DNA of 53,248 bases, from positions 1-53,248 of the forward strand of contig CBFHPW010000017.1 in assembly GCA_965657945.1 (NCBI GenBank). Direction: 5' to 3'. This DNA comes from CAJJDF01 sp965657945. GTDB taxonomy: Bacteria; Bacteroidota; Bacteroidia; Flavobacteriales_D; CAJJDF01. The position numbers and the translations under genes were made by a program. A model generated the notes under the pieces. It saw only the letters and a list, made by a program, of their open reading frames with translations, ran no database searches and was not told the DNA's origin. How positions within the stretch are numbered: the first letter of the stretch is position 1; every line of letters starts with the position of its first letter. Below, in pieces: positions 51,701 through 53,248 of this stretch.

Positions 51701-53098
51701 TTATTTCCCTTTTCTTTGAAGGACAATAATGACGGTGTATAAAAGAATTTTTAAATCAAGTGCTAACGATTGATTTTTAATGTACAGTATGTCATACTTC
51801 AGTCTTTGAACCATTTCCTCTACATTCTCGGCATATCCATATTTTACTTGCCCCCATGAAGTAATTCCTGGCACAACCTTATGAATGTGTTTGAAGTGCG
51901 GTGCCTCTTGCACAATTTTATCAATAAAATATTGCCTTTCAGGTCTAGGGCCAACAATCGACATTTCTTTTTTCAATACATTAAAAAACTGAGGAATTTC
52001 ATCTAACCTTGTTTTTCTCAAAAATTTACCCACTTTCGTAATTCTTTTGTCATTTTCAGAGGATAGTTGAGGGCCATTTTTTTCAGAGTTTTCCTTCATA
52101 GTACGGAATTTGAGAATCTCAAATTCATTGCCATGTAAGCCAATTCGTTTTTGTTTGAATATAACTTTTCCCTTACTTCCAGATTTTATAAGGATAGGAA
52201 TTATAATGTAAGCAGGTGACAATAGAGCGATCGCTATTAGGGAAAAGGTTACATCGAGTCCACGCTTTATTCGCTTCTGCCACTTCGGCATTATGTCTGT
52301 TTTTAGCTCCATAAATGGAGTGCCGAAGATATTGTTGGTCTTTACTTTATTCGAGAGAATGTCGTAGGTGTCTGGGATAATTTTGATGATTAAATCGTAT
52401 CCTTCCAATTCATTTAATAAAGTTTCTAAAACCTTATGATCTGCAGATTCTACCGCAATGATTACTTCTTCTATGTCGTTGTCTTGAATTGCTCTATGTA
52501 AATCAGAAATTACACCTAATTCAGGAATGTATTCTTTTAATATCGTGTCTTTACCATTCACTCGAATGTACCCTAAGAAGATATTGCCTCCGTAATTCTT
52601 TCCGTCATTTATTTCTAAGTACGTTTCATAAGCCTTGTTATTTCCGCCAATTATCAAAGAGTTGAATCCTATTTTTTTTTGATGAATACGTTTAACAATA
52701 TTGGTGGTAAGAATAATACGTGCGGTAAATGTGAGGATAAACTGAAGCCCAAACAATACAATAAAGGACAAATAATAATCCGAATAGACGGTAATACTGT
52801 CATCCAAAATAAAAACGAAGAAGACAAGGAGTGTGCCAATAAGAGAGGACATAAAAGTTTTTGCCAATACTTGCATTCTATATTTTCTGTACACATTGTC
52901 ATAAGATCCAAAAATCCAATATCCGCTGACCCATAAAAGCGGTATAACCAATAAGCCTAAATAAAACTTCTCGGAGAATTCAAATTGAATGTGTTCTATT
53001 TGAGTTTTTCTGAAATAATAAAAAACGGACCATGAGGTAAGCGCTGATAGATAATCAAAGAAAAGAAACAAGTATTTTATAGAATCCTTTTTTACCAT
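51701..53098 (-). CDS. Polyprenyl glycosylphosphotransferase (undecaprenyl-phosphate sugar transferase)
   Basis: The 465-residue protein begins exopolysaccharide or glycan assembly by transferring a sugar phosphate onto undecaprenyl phosphate. Four N-terminal transmembrane helices (about 10-125) are followed by a CoA-binding-like domain (about 145-255) and the bacterial sugar transferase domain (about 270-465). The latter shows KRGLDVTFSLIAI, FKQKRIG, FEILKFRTM, the catalytic LRKTRLDEIPQFFNVLK and SIVGPRPER. This is the WcaJ/long form. Its ATG lies 4 nt after the stop of a truncated upstream gene, so both belong to one minus-strand operon. Confidence 0.92.
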   Translation of the reverse strand: MVKKDSIKYLFLFFDYLSALTSWSVFYYFRKTQIEHIQFEFSEKFYLGLLVIPLLWVSGYWIFGSYDNVYRKYRMQVLAKTFMSSLIGTLLVFFVFILDDSITVYSDYYLSFIVLFGLQFILTFTARIILTTNIVKRIHQKKIGFNSLIIGGNNKAYETYLEINDGKNYGGNIFLGYIRVNGKDTILKEYIPELGVISDLHRAIQDNDIEEVIIAVESADHKVLETLLNELEGYDLIIKIIPDTYDILSNKVKTNNIFGTPFMELKTDIMPKWQKRIKRGLDVTFSLIAIALLSPAYIIIPILIKSGSKGKVIFKQKRIGLHGNEFEILKFRTMKENSEKNGPQLSSENDKRITKVGKFLRKTRLDEIPQFFNVLKKEMSIVGPRPERQYFIDKIVQEAPHFKHIHKVVPGITSWGQVKYGYAENVEEMVQRLKYDILYIKNQSLALDLKILLYTVIIVLQRKGK

Positions 53099-53102
53099 AC
53101 TG

Positions 53103-53248
53103 TTAAAACATTACTTTAAGGTTGTCTATAAGAACTTTAGGTTGAGAGGAGCGATCTTTTTCGACTTCTAAATAAATTTCAAATTTGGTGGCCGAAGTTT
53201 GAATACTCACTATATCTGTTAACACTAAGTAGGTTTTTTTCCATTTTC
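53103..53248 (-). CDS. C-terminal end of a truncated gene (surface or carbohydrate-binding-like protein)
   Basis: A minus-strand frame open to the window edge ends at the TAA (53105-53103). The last 48 residues include TSATKFEIYLEVEKDRSSQP and the end VLIDNLKVMF. This pattern (strand, acidic pair, then DNxxV-like end) resembles the C-terminus of beta-sandwich carbohydrate-binding domains, though the fragment is too short to name. It lies 4 nt upstream of the sugar transferase start, so the genes are likely cotranscribed. Confidence 0.55.
   Translation of the reverse strand, partial: KWKKTYLVLTDIVSIQTSATKFEIYLEVEKDRSSQPKVLIDNLKVMF

Overview
The window looks like a chromosomal segment of a Bacteroidota bacterium, most likely a member of the Flavobacteriales. 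It is AT-rich. Several promoters match the Bacteroidota pattern TTG-N19/21-TAnnTTTG. It encodes a type IX secretion (T9SS type B) sorting domain, a primary sigma factor without region 1.1, a GreA-like protein, a type B L31, many lipoproteins with short signal peptides, and the rsfS-ftsH-cdsA-psd cluster common in this phylum. Genus assignment would need rRNA or marker-gene comparison.

Positions 1-5950 are the accessory part. After a terminator and about 900 bp without genes comes an RHS/YD-repeat protein gene that appears N-terminally truncated. It is joined to a short secreted-protein reading frame through an apparent one-base frameshift near 1274-1276. The RHS core is followed by a private C-terminal tip and two tightly coupled small genes of unknown function, the layout expected of a polymorphic toxin with immunity partners. 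A block of degenerate tandem and inverted repeats (about 5400-5760) closes this region.

Positions 5950-14100 hold a SulP transporter, an AlkA-type DNA glycosylase, an orphan DUF6428 protein, and a three-gene exporter (ABC protein, HlyD-type adaptor, TolC-type outer-membrane protein) with a convergent TetR regulator. The ABC protein has lost most canonical ATPase motifs. A near-palindrome, AGTAATACT, occurs upstream of the exporter and inside the tetR promoter, so it is a candidate operator.

Positions 14160-24200 carry a giant T9SS-sorted adhesin-like protein on the minus strand, the SRP RNA, a cyclophilin lipoprotein, a two-gene N-acyl amino acid lipid pathway (GlsA/GlsB-like), a membrane phosphoesterase, gyrB and tRNA-Pro(TGG). 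The end of the tRNA and its terminator seem to be partly duplicated about 125 bp downstream.

Positions 24300-42400 are mostly housekeeping: a 2-oxo acid dehydrogenase E2, a DnaQ-like exonuclease, a fumarylacetoacetase-family hydrolase, rpoD, a long-form GAPDH, L31, a beta-helix lipoprotein, a bleomycin-hydrolase-type protease, pdxH overlapping a metal/cofactor-binding lipoprotein, an outer-membrane protein translationally coupled to a GreA-like gene, miaE, arfB, lpdA and birA.

Positions 42480-53248 hold rsfS-ftsH-cdsA-psd, a cysteine-rich secreted protein, a persulfide/sulfite detoxification set (TauE-like exporter, CstB-like dioxygenase-rhodanese, HMA protein, thioredoxin), an overlapping RimK-type ligase and aspartoacylase-family hydrolase, and an exopolysaccharide-initiating sugar transferase next to the end of a truncated gene.
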